From Arthrobacter subterraneus (lineage in GTDB: Bacteria > Actinomycetota > Actinomycetes > Actinomycetales > Micrococcaceae): DNA of 64,000 nucleotides. Every line of letters starts with the position of its first letter. The stretch's first letter is position 1. The stretch covers positions 248,001-312,000 of the forward strand of contig NZ_FNDT01000002.1 of NCBI RefSeq assembly GCF_900099735.1. The letters run 5' to 3'. This document shows positions 20,460 through 30,800 of the stretch, one piece after another. A program made the translations under genes and the position numbers. The notes beneath the pieces were generated by a model. It was given only the letters and a program-made list of their open reading frames with translations. It was not told the origin of the DNA and made no database searches.

Positions 20460-23045
20460 TCACCGGAAGGACCTGATGTGGAGCGCATCCGCTTCAGCGG
20501 TAAGCAGCACTGTGCCGCGCAGGTCCGTCCGCGCCACATGCACGCCGGCCGTATCCAGCGCGGCGAGCGTCTCTGCATGCGGGTGTCCATAATCATTCCC
20601 GCCACCGACGGAGATGACTGCCACCCGGGGGGATAATGCCTCGATCATGCCGGCCCCTCCGTTGCGGGCACCATGGTGTGCAACCTTGAGGATATCCACC
20701 CCCGCCTCGGTGAGCTGCGCGTTGTCCGCGAGGAAACGGTCAGCGGCGTCCTCCTCAAGGTCGCCGGTAAGGAGGATCTCGACGCCGGAGGTGCCGTCCG
20801 GACCCGCTGCGGTGACAAGAAGGACCGCGGAGGCGTTGTTTTCCGAATCGGCCGCCATTCCGGCTTGCGGCCAGAGCACGGACCAGTCCGCAGTGCCGGC
20901 CCTCCCGGCGACGCCGGTGCTCACCAGCTCGCCCACTATGCCGGCTGCTGCCGCCGCCTCCGTCACGGTCCGGGGCAGTGATTCCCCGGCGGTGGAGTAG
21001 AGCAGGCGGTGAACCGAGCGACCCTCAAAGACCCCCGAAACCCCGCCATAGTGGTCCTCGTGCAGGTGGGTGAGGACAAGCACATCCACCGTGTCCACCC
21101 CCAGCCGGTCAAGGCACCTGTCCATCAACGCCGGATCAGGACCCGCGTCAAACACCATGGCGCTGCGCGGTCCGGTCCTGACGGCCAGCCCGTCACCCTG
21201 CCCCACGTCGCAGGCGGCTACCGTCCACCGCTCTCCGCCGTTCCCGCGGATCCCGTTTCCCGCCCACAGCGCGGCGAGGCCGAGAACGCAGCCGATCGCC
21301 AGCCACGGCACCGTCCGCAGCAGGAAACGCGCCCGCCGGTTTCCATCCGCCCTGCCCCTGCTGCCGTCCCCGGTGAGGGCACGCACTACATCTGGAACAC
21401 GACGCATCCGGCCCATGAGCTGAGGCCCCCACATCACGGCGGCGAGTACAACTGCACTGCCGGACGCGCTCAGGAGCATCCCCCGGGTACCTGACGGCCA
21501 GGGAATTGCTGCAAGCGGCGCCGAGGCGAAGAACCGCGCGATCTGGGCCACGCCGGCCGCAGCCCATCCGGCGCCCGCAGCGAACGGTGCAGCACCCCAC
21601 GGAACCACGGCAGACAACACAACCGACACCATCCCCACAATGGTGATGAACGGGACCAATGGGGACGCCGCGATGTTGGCCGCCAGGGAGTAGGTCGGCA
21701 GGCTTGGCTGCAGCAGTGCCAGAACGGGCGAACAGAACAACTGGGCGGCCAGGGGAACTGCGATCAGCTGTGCAGCCCACACCGGCATAACCGCGCCCAA
21801 CCGCGCAGCGATGAGCGGTCCGGCCAGCACCAGACCGCTGGTGGCTGCGACGGAGAGAATGAACGCATAGTCGCCGCTGAGCCACGGGTCGGCCGCGAGA
21901 AGGACAGCGATGGACAGAAACAGGAGGGTCATGGACAGCCGGCCACGGCCGGTCAGGACCGCGAGCACGCCGATGGCGCCCATGACCGCGGCCCTCAGGA
22001 CGCTCGGTTCCGGCCGAACGAGCAGAACAAATCCGGCCAGCGCAGCGACCCCAGCTGCTCCGGCGGCCCACCGCGGCAGCCTGCAGCCGCGGCAAAGCAG
22101 GAACACGAAGGCGAGCACGTAACTGCAGTTCGCCCCGGACACCGCCGTCAGGTGGGTAAGCCCGGTTGCCTTCATCGTGTCGGCAAGGTCCTGGCTCACC
22201 GACGACCTCGCGCCGATGACCATTCCGGGCATCAAACCGTCATCGGGGGCGCCGCTGGCAGCCGACAGTTCCAGAAAGCGCAGCCGCAGCCGGTCCACCG
22301 GTGAATCGCGTGCGGAGGCCCCGGCAAGCGGCACCGGCTCCGTCGTCGCGATGAGCAGCGCCGCTGCGCGGGACCCGGGATCGGTCGCCCGCGGCCGCGC
22401 CGCCGCGCGCACCACGTCTCCATGGCCAACGGAACTCCATTCCGGGCCTCCGAGGACCACTACCGGCGTGCGTGCACTGAATCTCGATCCGTTGAAAGTG
22501 CCATCAAGGAGTTCGGCTTCAAGAAGCCACCGAGGGGAGCCGTCCGGACCGCCGGTCCGCGCCTGGCGCGGCTCGCCCGTAATGCGGAGTTGGGCGGTGA
22601 TGTGTGCGTGGCCGGCGACGGCGGAGGATAGCGGGGCCGACGCCCGCTGTTCGATGTGCGCGGCAGCGGACAGGGCCACCATGGCTGAGACCCCGAGCGT
22701 CAGGAGCAGGACCCGCAACACCGGAGGGCTTTTCGGTCTCCGCACCGCAACCGCGATGCAACCGAGGGTACATACTCCCAGCAGCGTTGCGGCCAACAGC
22801 GCACCGCCAGCCCCCAGCCGGATCATCAGCGCGGCCGCCACCCAGGCAGCCGCTGCCCCGGGAAGCAGGCGCAGATCCCGCGCCGGGCTCTGCCGCGCTT
22901 CCGCGGAGCCGGCCCTCCGCGGATGTGCGCGCTCCCGACGCCGGGCAGAAGCTGGCTGCGGCGTCTTTGAACCTGTGGCGGATACCCCGGTCACGGGCGC
23001 CCGCGCGGCAGACCGCACGAAAGGCTCCCACGCGGCGCGCGCCAT
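20460..23045 (-). CDS. comEC: ComEC/Rec2 family DNA-uptake channel protein
   Basis: A predicted membrane channel for uptake of single-stranded DNA. It has 861 residues: an N-terminal membrane part and DUF4131-like extracellular domain (to about 250), the Competence domain with many helices (about 255-560, including HLTAVSGANCSYVLAF), and a C-terminal metallo-beta-lactamase domain with THLHEDHYGG (H660, H662, D664, H665) and HHGARNGG. The MBL domain could degrade the non-transported strand. The ATG directly abuts the comEA stop codon. I see no other competence genes in the window, so natural transformability is not shown. Confidence 0.94.
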   Translation of the reverse strand: MARAAWEPFVRSAARAPVTGVSATGSKTPQPASARRRERAHPRRAGSAEARQSPARDLRLLPGAAAAWVAAALMIRLGAGGALLAATLLGVCTLGCIAVAVRRPKSPPVLRVLLLTLGVSAMVALSAAAHIEQRASAPLSSAVAGHAHITAQLRITGEPRQARTGGPDGSPRWLLEAELLDGTFNGSRFSARTPVVVLGGPEWSSVGHGDVVRAAARPRATDPGSRAAALLIATTEPVPLAGASARDSPVDRLRLRFLELSAASGAPDDGLMPGMVIGARSSVSQDLADTMKATGLTHLTAVSGANCSYVLAFVFLLCRGCRLPRWAAGAAGVAALAGFVLLVRPEPSVLRAAVMGAIGVLAVLTGRGRLSMTLLFLSIAVLLAADPWLSGDYAFILSVAATSGLVLAGPLIAARLGAVMPVWAAQLIAVPLAAQLFCSPVLALLQPSLPTYSLAANIAASPLVPFITIVGMVSVVLSAVVPWGAAPFAAGAGWAAAGVAQIARFFASAPLAAIPWPSGTRGMLLSASGSAVVLAAVMWGPQLMGRMRRVPDVVRALTGDGSRGRADGNRRARFLLRTVPWLAIGCVLGLAALWAGNGIRGNGGERWTVAACDVGQGDGLAVRTGPRSAMVFDAGPDPALMDRCLDRLGVDTVDVLVLTHLHEDHYGGVSGVFEGRSVHRLLYSTAGESLPRTVTEAAAAAGIVGELVSTGVAGRAGTADWSVLWPQAGMAADSENNASAVLLVTAAGPDGTSGVEILLTGDLEEDAADRFLADNAQLTEAGVDILKVAHHGARNGGAGMIEALSPRVAVISVGGGNDYGHPHAETLAALDTAGVHVARTDLRGTVLLTAEADALHIRSFR

Positions 23046-23924
23046 TCAGACCGTCACCAGCGGCAGCAGGGCTTCGAGCATGGCCGGTCCAATTCCGGGT
23101 ACGGCGTCAAGATCCTCGGGACGGGTGAAGCTCCCATGCTCTGTCCGCCATTGCACGATCCGCTCTGCCAGCACTGGACCCACCCTCGGCAGCACCTCGA
23201 GGTCCGCTGCGCCCGCCGTGTTGATGTTGACGGGCGCAGCGGTCTGCCCGGCCGCAGCGGCAGCCCCGGCATCTGGCGGCGGCAGCGGTTCCCCGATGCG
23301 GGGAACCAGAATCTGCTGGCCATCCAGGACTGCGGCGGCGAGGTTCACGGCGGACAGATCCGCTTCAGGCAGGGCACCCCCGGCCCTTTCCAGTACCTCG
23401 AACACCCGTGACCCGGCTGCCGCCTCGACCACGCCGGGCGCCTGCACCGCACCGGCCACATGAACGACGACGGTGCCTGCGCCTGACGCTGGAGTCCCCT
23501 CTCCTGCCCCGCCGCCCGCCTCGCCTTTCCCGGCCGGCTCTCCATTCCCCGGCGGCGATGAACGTTCCGCCGCGGGGCCGGCGCCGGGTGCAGGCCGGGA
23601 TGACGGCCGCGCGTCGGCGTTGATCGGGACCACTTCCGCCGGACTCCTGTCTGTCCCGGCAAACTGCCAGCCGCCGACCGCAAGGGCGCATCCTGCCGCC
23701 ATCAGCGCAGCCCGCCTGGTTGCCGCCCAGCGCCGCGGCGGCTGAGCCCGTGCAACTGCCCCCGCGACGCCTGCAGGACCGGCTTCGGCTGAGGCGAATT
23801 CCGGCCCCGGGTCCATGGAATGCCCTCTTCGCCGGTCCGGCTCGGCACGGCTCAGCTGTAGGGCGCGATCCAACCGGTCCGGGGCGGAAGTGCGCTCCTG
23901 GGTTGCCCAGCGGTGCCTTGCCAT
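23046..23924 (-). CDS. comEA: ComEA family helix-hairpin-helix DNA-binding protein
   Basis: A membrane-anchored double-stranded DNA receptor for uptake. It has 292 residues with a long cytoplasmic N-terminus, one membrane segment (about 71-88), a Pro/Gly/Ala-rich linker, an SLBB domain (about 150-212, VVVHVAGAVQAPGVVE), and a C-terminal pair of helix-hairpin-helix motifs (about 232-290, VNINTAGAADLEVLPRVGP and LDAVPGIGPAMLEALLPLV). It is directly followed by comEC with no gap. The N-terminal extension before the membrane segment is longer than in Bacillus ComEA. Confidence 0.94.
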   Translation of the reverse strand: MARHRWATQERTSAPDRLDRALQLSRAEPDRRRGHSMDPGPEFASAEAGPAGVAGAVARAQPPRRWAATRRAALMAAGCALAVGGWQFAGTDRSPAEVVPINADARPSSRPAPGAGPAAERSSPPGNGEPAGKGEAGGGAGEGTPASGAGTVVVHVAGAVQAPGVVEAAAGSRVFEVLERAGGALPEADLSAVNLAAAVLDGQQILVPRIGEPLPPPDAGAAAAAGQTAAPVNINTAGAADLEVLPRVGPVLAERIVQWRTEHGSFTRPEDLDAVPGIGPAMLEALLPLVTV

Positions 23925-24018
23925 GCCGACCAGCGTAGGGACCCCGGCCTGCTTCGCCGACGGCCCGAGGGACTATGTGGGCAAACCGCAGGGAGCCGGC
24001 TGAATGTGGAGCGGAGGA

Positions 24019-24942
24019 TCAGCCGTGGTCCGGGCTGAGTGGATCCGAGAGAGCGACGGCGAGCACGCCCAGCCCGGTGTGGGCGGCGAGGACGGCCGGC
24101 ATCCGGGTCAGCAGCGCCTCGGCGCCTGCAGGTACCCTGGACGCCGCCGCTTCGGCCTCTGCCCTGTTACCGAAGTAGTGGAACGCCGCGATACTGCCTG
24201 CGGCACGCTGCCGGAGGTCATCGCGGACCAGTTCCTCGAGGCGCTGCCGGGCCCGTGCAGCGCTGCGCACCTTCTCCAGGGGCTCGATCGCCCCGTCCCG
24301 GACAGTCAGGAGCGGTTTCACCGCGAGCAGGGTCCCGAAGAAGCCTGCAGCTGCCCCGATCCGCCCTCCCCTGCGAAGCTGCTCAAGGCTGGGTACGTAG
24401 AAGAAGATCCGGGTCCCTGCGCAGTACGCAGCCGCCCGTAAGGCTGCCTCGGAAGCGGTTGCCCCGTCCCGGAGGGCAAGGGCTACGGCTGCCACCGCGC
24501 ATCCCTGCGCCATTCCGACGGTTCCACTGTCGACCACGTGGACGGGCACGGATACGGTGCGCGCCGCCCAGCGGGCCGCCTCGACGGTGCCGGAGAGCTT
24601 GCCCGAGAGGTGGATCGACACGATCTCCTGCGCCCCCTCACGCTCGAGCCGCCGGTACACGTTCTGGAACTGGCCCGGAGAGGGGCGGGATGTCCGCACT
24701 TCCGAACCCTCGACCAGCGCCACGGACAGGGGTTCCAGCAGGTTGTCGGCTCCTTCGCCGTAATGGCGGCCGCCGATGATCACCGGCATGGGCACGATCG
24801 TCACGCCTACCGCGGGTCCGTTCCCCGTGATCCAGTCCTGCGGAAGCGCGGCAGCGGAATCCGTGACAACGGCCGTCGCCGGTTCCGCGGAGGCTTCTCC
24901 GACGACGGCAGCCGTGCCTCTTCGGCGATCAAACCAGGCCAC
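24019..24942 (-). CDS. DegV family (fatty-acid-binding) protein
   Basis: A cytoplasmic two-domain protein whose characterised relatives (FakB) bind fatty acids for phosphorylation by FakA. It has 307 residues. Motifs include VVTDSAAALP near the N-terminus, SRPSPGQFQ, IVSIHLSGKLSGTVEAAR (Ser-rich lipid-head site), VVDSGTVGMAQG, and RRGGRIGAAAGFFGTLLAVKPLL. GTG 24942 has GGAGAAGG seven bases upstream. It lies 24 bases after leuS on the same strand. The first 20 residues precede the usual DegV start and may be a lineage-specific extension. Whether it acts with a fatty-acid kinase cannot be said. Confidence 0.92.
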   Translation of the reverse strand: MAWFDRRRGTAAVVGEASAEPATAVVTDSAAALPQDWITGNGPAVGVTIVPMPVIIGGRHYGEGADNLLEPLSVALVEGSEVRTSRPSPGQFQNVYRRLEREGAQEIVSIHLSGKLSGTVEAARWAARTVSVPVHVVDSGTVGMAQGCAVAAVALALRDGATASEAALRAAAYCAGTRIFFYVPSLEQLRRGGRIGAAAGFFGTLLAVKPLLTVRDGAIEPLEKVRSAARARQRLEELVRDDLRQRAAGSIAAFHYFGNRAEAEAAASRVPAGAEALLTRMPAVLAAHTGLGVLAVALSDPLSPDHG

Positions 24943-24966
24943 TGTGGAACCTTCTCCCCCGGCAGG

Positions 24967-27465
24967 TCAGGCCGGAACGATGTTCACCAGTTTGGGCGCT
25001 CGGACAATGACCGTCCGGATCTCCCGACCCGCCAGCGTGCGCTGGATCTGGGCGGAGCCGAGCGCAAGCTCCCTGAGTGCATCCTCGGTGATGTCCGCCG
25101 GGACTTCCAGGCGGTCGCGCACCTTCCCCTGCACCTGCACGACGGCGGTGACCGTGTCCTGGACGAGCAGCGATTCATCCAGCGGCGGCCAGCCGGCTGC
25201 TGCAACCGAAGCGGGATGGCCCAGCCGCTCCCAGAGGTCCTCCGCGGTGTAGGGGGCGAAGAGGCTCAAAATAACCGCTGTCACTTCTGCCGCTTCACGG
25301 ACGGCAGGGTCCGCGCCGCCCGGTCCCGAGTCGATCGCCTTACGCGTGGCGTTGACGAGCTCCATGAGCTTGGCGATGACCACGTTGAACTTGTTGTTGT
25401 GCAGCAGTTCAGCGGCGTCGGCGAGGGTGCGGTGTGTCACCGAGCGCAGCGCACGGTCCCCCAGTGCCGGGTCGGTGCCCGGTGCCGAGGTGACGTCGGC
25501 GCCAAGCCGCCAGGCACGGGCCAGGAACTTCGCCGAACCCGACGGCGACACATCCGCCCAGTCGACGTCGTCCTCCGGCGGGGAGGCGAACACCATGGTG
25601 AGCCGGATGGCGTCGACCCCGTAACGGTCAAGCTGTTCGCCCAGGTTGACCCCGTTACCGAGGGATTTGCTCATGGCCTTGCCGCCGTTGAGCACCTGCC
25701 CCTGGTTCAGCAGCGCGGAGAAGGGTTCGGTGAAGTTGACCAGTCCGAGGTCAAAGAGCACTTTGGTGAAGAACCGGCTGTAGAGCAGGTGCAGGATGGC
25801 GTGCTCCACTCCGCCCACGTACTGGCCCACGGGCAGCCACTGGTTGACCTTGTCCGGATCGAACGGCGCGTCGTCGCACTGCGGGTCGGCAAACCGCAGG
25901 TAGTACCAGGATGAATCGACGAAGGTGTCCATGGTGTCGGTGTCCCGCGTCGCTGGTCCGGAGCACTGCGGGCACTGTACGTTGACCCACTCGGTTGCCG
26001 CAGCGAGCGGCGAGGTTCCCTTGGGCGCGAGGTCCTCCCCGCGCAGATCGCTCGGGAGCCGCACCGGAAGCTGGTCATCGGGTACCGGCACCTCACCGCA
26101 GGCACCGCAGTGGATGATGGGGATGGGTGTGCCCCAGAAACGCTGCCGGGACAGGAGCCAGTCCCTCAGTCGGTAGTTGACCGTGCGCTCACCCGTGCCC
26201 TGGGCCGCGACCAGTTCGATGGCACGCTGGATGGCCGCTTCCTTGGTCAGGCCGTTCAGCTCACCGGAGTTGACCAGGGTGCCTTCACCGATGGTCGCCT
26301 TGCCGGAGAACGCAGGGTCCTCTTCGCCGGTATCCACCACCATGCGCACGGGGAGCTCGAAGGCGCGTGCGAAGTCAAGGTCCCGCTGGTCGTGGGCGGG
26401 AACCGCCATGATGGCGCCGGTGCCGTAGTCGGCGAGCACGTAGTCGGCTGCCCAGACCGGCAGCTTTTCGCCGTTCAGCGGGTTCACCGCGTAACGGCCG
26501 GTGAAGACGCCCGTCTTTTCCCGTTCGGTGGACTGCCGTTCGATATCGCTCAGCGCGTTCACGCTCTCGCGGTAGCGGTTGAGCGCGGGCGCAAGCTCGC
26601 CAGTCACCAGCTCCGCGGCGAGGTCCGCGTCTGCGGCAACGACGAAGAAGGTGGCTCCGTGGAGGGTGTCAGGCCTCGTGGTGAAGACCGTGACGTCGCG
26701 GGCAGGCAGGTCATCATCGGCTTCGATGGTGAAAGTTACATGGGCGCCCTCTGACCGGCCGATCCAGTTCCGCTGCATCGCCAGCACCCGTTCAGGCCAG
26801 TGACCGGTCAGCGGCTCCATGTCCTCGAGCAGCCGGTCGGCGTAGTCAGTGATACGGAAATACCACTGATTGAGGCTCTTCTTGGTGACCGGGCTGCCGC
26901 ACCGCTCACACGCGCCGTTGACTACCTGCTCATTGGCGAGCACGGTCTGGTCCCGCGGGCACCAGTTGACCGGATGGTCCTTGCGGTAGGCGAGCCCCTT
27001 CTCGAAGAACCGCAGGAACAGCCACTGCGTCCACCGGTAGTAGTCGGGATCCGAGGTGTGCAGCCGCCTGGACCAGTCCGCGCTGATGGCGTAGCGCTTG
27101 AAGGACGCCGCCTGCGTGTCGATATTCGCGTAGGTCCACTCGCTCGGATGCGCGTTGTGCTTGATGGCGGCGTTTTCCGCCGGCAGGCCGAAGGAGTCCC
27201 AGCCGATCGGGTGAAGAACGTCGTAGCCGAGCTGCCGCCAGTAGCGGGCGACGACGTCGCCCATTGCGAAGGCTTCGGCGTGACCCATGTGAAGGTCCCC
27301 GGATGGGTAGGGAAACATGTCCAGCACGTAGCGGCGTTCCCTGCTGCCGTCGTCGACCGGGGTGAAGGTGTTGAGCTGTTCCCAGACCGGAAGCCATTTG
27401 GCTTCGATATCCGCGAAACTGTAGGTACCGGCGTCCGACTCTTCGGCCGTGGGTTTCATGCTCAC
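24967..27465 (-). CDS. leuS: Leucyl-tRNA synthetase
   Basis: It charges tRNA-Leu with leucine and edits mischarged amino acids. From GTG 27465 the protein has 832 residues, a usual length. The class I HIGH box is HMGH at 59-62 in [11 protein letters not shown], and the second signature reads AMSKS at 597-601. The CP1 editing domain contains TTRPDTLHG, and the [14 protein letters not shown] and SQRFWGTP motifs are present. The frame stays open upstream through the leader terminator, so longer starts are unlikely; ATG 27459 is two codons downstream of the chosen GTG. A leucine-codon leader peptide and terminator precede it. Confidence 0.97.
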   Translation of the reverse strand: MSMKPTAEESDAGTYSFADIEAKWLPVWEQLNTFTPVDDGSRERRYVLDMFPYPSGDLHMGHAEAFAMGDVVARYWRQLGYDVLHPIGWDSFGLPAENAAIKHNAHPSEWTYANIDTQAASFKRYAISADWSRRLHTSDPDYYRWTQWLFLRFFEKGLAYRKDHPVNWCPRDQTVLANEQVVNGACERCGSPVTKKSLNQWYFRITDYADRLLEDMEPLTGHWPERVLAMQRNWIGRSEGAHVTFTIEADDDLPARDVTVFTTRPDTLHGATFFVVAADADLAAELVTGELAPALNRYRESVNALSDIERQSTEREKTGVFTGRYAVNPLNGEKLPVWAADYVLADYGTGAIMAVPAHDQRDLDFARAFELPVRMVVDTGEEDPAFSGKATIGEGTLVNSGELNGLTKEAAIQRAIELVAAQGTGERTVNYRLRDWLLSRQRFWGTPIPIIHCGACGEVPVPDDQLPVRLPSDLRGEDLAPKGTSPLAAATEWVNVQCPQCSGPATRDTDTMDTFVDSSWYYLRFADPQCDDAPFDPDKVNQWLPVGQYVGGVEHAILHLLYSRFFTKVLFDLGLVNFTEPFSALLNQGQVLNGGKAMSKSLGNGVNLGEQLDRYGVDAIRLTMVFASPPEDDVDWADVSPSGSAKFLARAWRLGADVTSAPGTDPALGDRALRSVTHRTLADAAELLHNNKFNVVIAKLMELVNATRKAIDSGPGGADPAVREAAEVTAVILSLFAPYTAEDLWERLGHPASVAAAGWPPLDESLLVQDTVTAVVQVQGKVRDRLEVPADITEDALRELALGSAQIQRTLAGREIRTVIVRAPKLVNIVPA

Positions 27466-27561
27466 TGTTACTTGCCCTGTCTGTTGATCACTGGTGACCG
27501 TCTTCAAATTCGCCGGACCGCTCCCGGTGGTGTGCCTGGACGCCGAACGGGACCCGGACAT

Positions 27562-27589
27562 ACAAAAGCCCCTCGACACTTCGAGGGGC
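27562..27589 (-). terminator. Intrinsic terminator in the leuS leader (attenuator)
   Basis: On the minus strand GCCCCTCG, a six-base loop and CGAGGGGC form a perfect eight-bp stem followed directly by TTTTGT. It lies 20 bases after the leader peptide stop and about 100 bases before leuS. A U-tailed terminator between leader peptide and gene is the defining part of an attenuator. I do not see a clean antiterminator by eye. Confidence 0.8.
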
Positions 27590-27591
27590 GG

Positions 27592-27608
27592 CCGCGCGGA
27601 ATGCGCGG
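27592..27608 (-). promoter_or_regulatory. Leader hairpin immediately after the leuS leader stop codon
   Basis: CCGCGC-ATTCC-GCGCGG (minus strand) forms a six-bp stem starting at the first base after the leader TAG and ending two bases before the terminator arm. It could be the pause or anti-antiterminator hairpin. The leader codons TTC GCG C can alternatively pair with GCGCG of this element. Confidence 0.45.
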
Positions 27609-27635
27609 CTAGATAAGGAGCAGTTGCGCGAACAT
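27609..27635 (-). CDS. leuS leader peptide MFAQLLLI
   Basis: An eight-codon ORF, ATG TTC GCG CAA CTG CTC CTT ATC TAG, with three consecutive Leu codons. AAGG lies seven bases before the ATG. The overlapping hexamer TAAGGT ends exactly six bases before it, so translation could be leaderless or Shine-Dalgarno-driven. The stop is followed by a hairpin and then an intrinsic terminator. The arrangement supports leucine-responsive attenuation of leuS; translation of the peptide is inferred. Confidence 0.75.
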   Translation of the reverse strand: MFAQLLLI

Positions 27636-27762
27636 GCTTTTACCTTAGCGCAGTTTGGTCTCCGGGGCGTTTTCGAAGCGTTACCATATTTCCATTGGAC
27701 TCTTTTATCTGTTATTGAGCCCAGGACGCCGAGGCGGAATGCGCCCGCGGCTGATCGGCCAG

Positions 27763-27778
27763 CCACCCCGAGGGGTGG
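27763..27778. promoter_or_regulatory. Palindrome upstream of putA
   Basis: CCACCCC-GA-GGGGTGG is a perfect inverted repeat 46 bases before the putA start. An AT-rich block (about 27680-27718, unusual in this GC-rich sequence) lies further upstream and probably contains the putA promoter, the leuS leader promoter, or both. The palindrome could be an operator or a 5'-UTR hairpin. Confidence 0.35.
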
Positions 27779-27823
27779 ACTGCTTCGCAGGCACTCTGGC
27801 CCGTCGTCGTTAGGTAGACGAAC

Positions 27824-30800
27824 ATGACACAGACAATTCCTACCGCAGATCCCTCACCGCTGGCCCTTGGCGATGACGCAGTCGCGCTGGTGCGCCGGTG
27901 GCTGCACCTGGATGAGGCACGCACCGCGGCACAGCGGCCCGCAGCCACCGTGAGCTCGCGTGGCTCCAAGTCAGCGCAGCTCCTCGCTGAGGTCCTCAAG
28001 GACCAGAACGGACTGGACTTCACGATCGGATTCGTGGACCGGGTGATCCGCCCCGAAGACCCGTCCGTCGCTGCACGGAACCTCGCCCGCCTCGCACGGA
28101 AGGCGCCGTCGTTCCTGCCCTGGTATATGAAGGGAGCTGTGCGCCTGGGAGGGGTCATGGCACCGGCCCTTCCCCGGGTGGTTGTGCCCGTTGCGCAGCG
28201 GGTGCTGCGCGAGATGGTGGGCCATCTGATCGTTGACGCCCGTCCCTCCCACCTTGGCAGGTCGATCGCCGCCCTGCGCGGGGAGGGTGTCCGCCTCAAT
28301 ATCAACCTTCTCGGTGAAGCAGTGCTGGGCGACCGGGAGGCGGATGCGCGGCTTACCGGAACCCGGGAACTGCTCGCGCGCGACGACGTCGACTATGTCT
28401 CCATCAAGGTCTCTTCGGTTGTGAGTACGCTCAACCTCTGGGATTTCGAGGGGACCGTCGAGCGGGTGGCCGAACGGCTGCTGCCGCTGTACCGGCTGGC
28501 GGCGTCCTCACCGGCTCCGAAGTTCATCAACCTGGACATGGAGGAGTACCACGACCTCGATCTGACGGTGGCGGTGTTCAAGCGCATCCTGGAGACGCCG
28601 GATCTGCGCAACCTAGAGGCGGGAATCGTGCTCCAGGCCTACCTGCCGGATGCGCTCGCCGTCCTCCAGGATCTGACCGCGTGGGCCCAGGAGCGGCGTG
28701 CGGCCGGCGGTTCCGCCATCAAGGTGCGCCTGGTCAAGGGCGCCAACCTGGCCATGGAACTGGTGGATGCCGCCGTCCACAATTGGGAGCCCGCCACCCT
28801 TCCCAGCAAGCAGGCGACGGACACCAACTACAAGCGCTGCCTGGACTGGGCCCTGCGGCCCGAGAACGCGGACGCGGTCCGGTTGGGCGTGGCCGGGCAC
28901 AACCTGTTCGATATTGCCCTTGCGCGTACCCTGTCCGTTGCCCGCGGTGTCGAGGACCGGATCGAGTTCGAGATGCTGCTCGGCATGGCCGAAGACCAGG
29001 CCGCCGAGGTGCGCAAGGATGTCGGGTCGCTGCTGCTGTACACCCCGGTGGTGAAGCCCGCGCAGTTCGACGTCGCCATCAGCTACCTGATTCGCCGCCT
29101 TGAGGAGAACGCGAGCCAGGAAAATTTCATGAGTGCTGTCTTTGAACTGACGAAGAACAGTGAACTGTTCGAGCGCGAGAAGGACCGTTTCCTGGCCTCG
29201 CTCGCGGAGCTTGACTCCACGGTTCCAGAGCCCAACCGGTCACAGGCTCCGGACCGCTTCACCGCGACCGGGCCGGGGAAATTCCACAACCAGTCCGATT
29301 CCGACCCCTCGCTACCTGCTATCCGGGCGTGGGCCGCCGGCATCCTCGACCGGGTTCCCGGTTCCACCCTGGGTGTTTCCCTGGTCGAGTCCTCCCGGCT
29401 CGATGCGGAGGGTGAGGTGGATGCCGCCGTCCGGTCGGCACGCGCAGCACAGCGGGACTGGTCTTCCCGGACCGGTGCGGAGCGGGCGGTGGTGCTCCGC
29501 GCTGCGGCTGCCCAGCTTGCTGCCCGCCGGGGTGACCTCGTGGAGGTCTCGGCAAGCGAAACCGGGAAGACCATCGCGGAGTCCGACCCGGAGATTTCGG
29601 AGGCGATCGACTTCGCCAACTACTACGCATTTCTCGCCGAAGAGCTGGACCAGGTGGAGGGTGCACGCTTTGTTCCTGCCGCGCTGACCGTGGCCACCCC
29701 GCCGTGGAACTTCCCCGTTGCCATTGCGGCCGGATCCGTCCTCGCTCCACTGGCCGCCGGAAGCGCCGTGATCCTGAAACCGGCACCCCAGGCCAAGCGG
29801 TGCGCCGCCGTCATGGTTCAGGCCCTGTGGGACGCCGGCATCCCCCGCGACGTGCTGGTATTTGCCGACGTCGAAGAGGGACCCGTCGGCCAGCACCTGA
29901 TTTCCCACCCGGACGTGGACCGGGTCATCCTGACCGGCGCATATGACACCGCCAGGCTCTTCCGCTCCTGGCGCAGGGACCTGCCGCTGCTGGCCGAGAC
30001 GAGCGGTAAAAATTCGCTGATCGTTACGCCGAGCTCGGACCTGGACCTTGCCGCCGCCGACGTCGTCAGATCGGCTTTCGGGCATGCCGGCCAGAAGTGC
30101 TCCGCTGCATCGCTGGCTATCCTGGTGGGCTCTGCGGGCACCTCCGCCCGCTTCCGCAACCAGCTCATCGACGCCGCGGCTTCCCTGAAGGTCGGGTACC
30201 CGGAAGACCCTGAGACCGAGATGGGTCCGATCATTGAGCCGGCCGCCGGCAAGCTCAAGGACGCCCTCACCACCCTCGGAGAGGGTGAATCATGGCTGGT
30301 CGAGCCGAAACAGCTCGACGACACCGGACGGCTCTGGAGCCCCGGCGTACGGACCGGGGTCCGGCCGGGCAGCTACTTCCATCTCACGGAATTCTTCGGC
30401 CCGGTGCTGGGGATCATGCACGCCGAGTCGCTCGAACAGGCCATCGAGTGGCAGAACGCCAGCGCCTACGGACTCACCGGCGGCATCCACTCGATGGACC
30501 CGGACGAGGTGTCGCAGTGGCTCGACTCGGTGGAGGCCGGAAACCTCTACGTCAACCGCGGAATCACCGGAGCGATCGTCCGGCGGCAGCCGTTCGGCGG
30601 TTGGAAGCGCTCGGCGGTCGGGCCCGGCGCCAAGGCGGGTGGACCGAACTACCTCATCCATCTCGGCAGCTGGGAGCGTGAGGAACTGCACGCCGGGAAC
30701 GTCCACGCCCCGCTGAACGATTCCGTCCGCCGCCTGCTTCATGCAGCGGAGGTGCCGGACGGAGACCGGGGCTTCCTTGCCCGATCGGCAGCTGACGACC

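Noticed and set aside
27466-27579. N-terminal extension of leuS to 27579
   Set aside because: It would be translated from within the attenuator terminator, and the sequence is unlike LeuRS.
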